The notes under the pieces: model-generated | What the model was told of the DNA's origin: nothing | Seen by the model: only the letters and a program-made list of their open reading frames with translations | Databases searched by the model: none | Assembly: GCA_016791285.1 (NCBI GenBank) | Contig: JAEUMX010000474.1 | Span: forward strand, 1-5,595 | Length of the DNA stretch: 5,595 nt | DNA from: Burkholderiales bacterium | Lineage (GTDB): Bacteria > Pseudomonadota > Gammaproteobacteria > Burkholderiales > JAEUMW01 | Direction of reading: 5' to 3' | Part shown: positions 5,316 to 5,595 of the stretch, one piece after another | Position numbering within the stretch: the first letter of the stretch is position 1 | How the letters are laid out: each line of letters starts with the position of its first letter | Made by a program: the position numbers and the translations under genes

Positions 5316-5595
5316 TCATCGTGCGGCTGCCAGAGTGGGGAGGATTTGGAACTGGGTGAGCGAGCATGCTGCGGCGATGGCAGCGCGCCCCAGGCGCGTG
5401 AGGTAGTAGCGGTAGGAGCGGCGGACGCGCTTGATCAGTCCAAGAGTACGCAGTCGATGCAACTGTCGAGACAGTGCCGAATCGCTCAAGGGTACGAAGG
5501 GTTTCACGTCGGCGCGGCGCAGCCCGTGGATGTTGAATTCGGGTCGTTGCAGGGCGCGCAGCAGCGCCTGCTCGGAGCGCTCGAAGAAGTTCAGC
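5316..5595 (-). CDS. C-terminal end of an uncharacterised protein with a winged-helix-like tail, cut by the window edge
   Basis: The minus-strand frame is open from base 5594 to the TGA at 5316-5318, giving the last 92 residues of a longer protein; the GTG at 5507 is internal. The end resembles a winged helix: SALSRQLHRLRTLGLIKRV looks like a recognition helix, followed by the strand-like YRYYLTRLGRAAIAAA. Upstream, LLRALQRPEFNIHGLRRADV precedes it. I recall this tail (FNI.G.....L ... RQL.RLR.LGLI.RV..(S/T)YRYYLT.LGR) from a family of uncharacterised bacterial proteins of several hundred residues, often in accessory regions. I cannot assign a function. The helix-turn-helix suggests DNA binding, but a helix of this type alone does not prove it. 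It runs convergent to the LysR gene and is probably unrelated to the catabolic cluster. Confidence 0.7.
   Translation of the reverse strand, partial: LNFFERSEQALLRALQRPEFNIHGLRRADVKPFVPLSDSALSRQLHRLRTLGLIKRVRRSYRYYLTRLGRAAIAAACSLTQFQILPTLAAAR

Overview
The window looks like part of a GC-rich proteobacterial chromosome, possibly a beta- or alpha-proteobacterium. This rests on GC-rich coding sequence, Shine-Dalgarno-led starts and the gene families present; no marker gene fixes the taxon. It holds six protein-coding genes, two cut by the window edges. I saw no RNA gene, CRISPR array or complete insertion sequence.

Left part (1-1159, + strand): the 3' part of a pyruvate phosphate dikinase-like gene. 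It keeps the end of the ATP-grasp domain and the phosphohistidine swivel domain with its catalytic His, and has no C-terminal PEP/pyruvate-binding barrel. The frame breaks at a run of seven G (1033-1039). Removing one G restores a family-like ending that stops at 1159. A 225-base gap between convergent genes follows.

Centre (1385-4067, - strand): a compact catabolic cluster, transcribed right to left. It encodes a Pro-1 tautomerase of the Tautomerase_2/MSAD-like group, an FMN-dependent 2-hydroxy-acid dehydrogenase of the LldD/glycolate oxidase family, and a fumarylacetoacetate hydrolase (FAH) family enzyme. The first two are 52 bases apart; the third follows after a 189-base gap. Together they suggest that a 2-hydroxy acid is oxidised to a 2-oxo acid, its enol and keto forms are interconverted, and an acylpyruvate-like intermediate is cleaved or decarboxylated. 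The substrate cannot be read from the sequence.

Right part (4068-5235): a LysR-type regulator gene is divergent from the cluster. The 160-base region between the starts is AT-rich and holds three inverted repeats, including TAGCATGATGATCATGCTA. This is a classic divergent LysR-plus-target layout, so the regulator probably controls the cluster and itself. At the far right (5316-5595, - strand) is the C-terminal end of a protein with a winged-helix-like tail, of a family I cannot name with confidence. The cluster and regulator look less GC-rich than the left gene, so the catabolic unit may have been acquired as a block.
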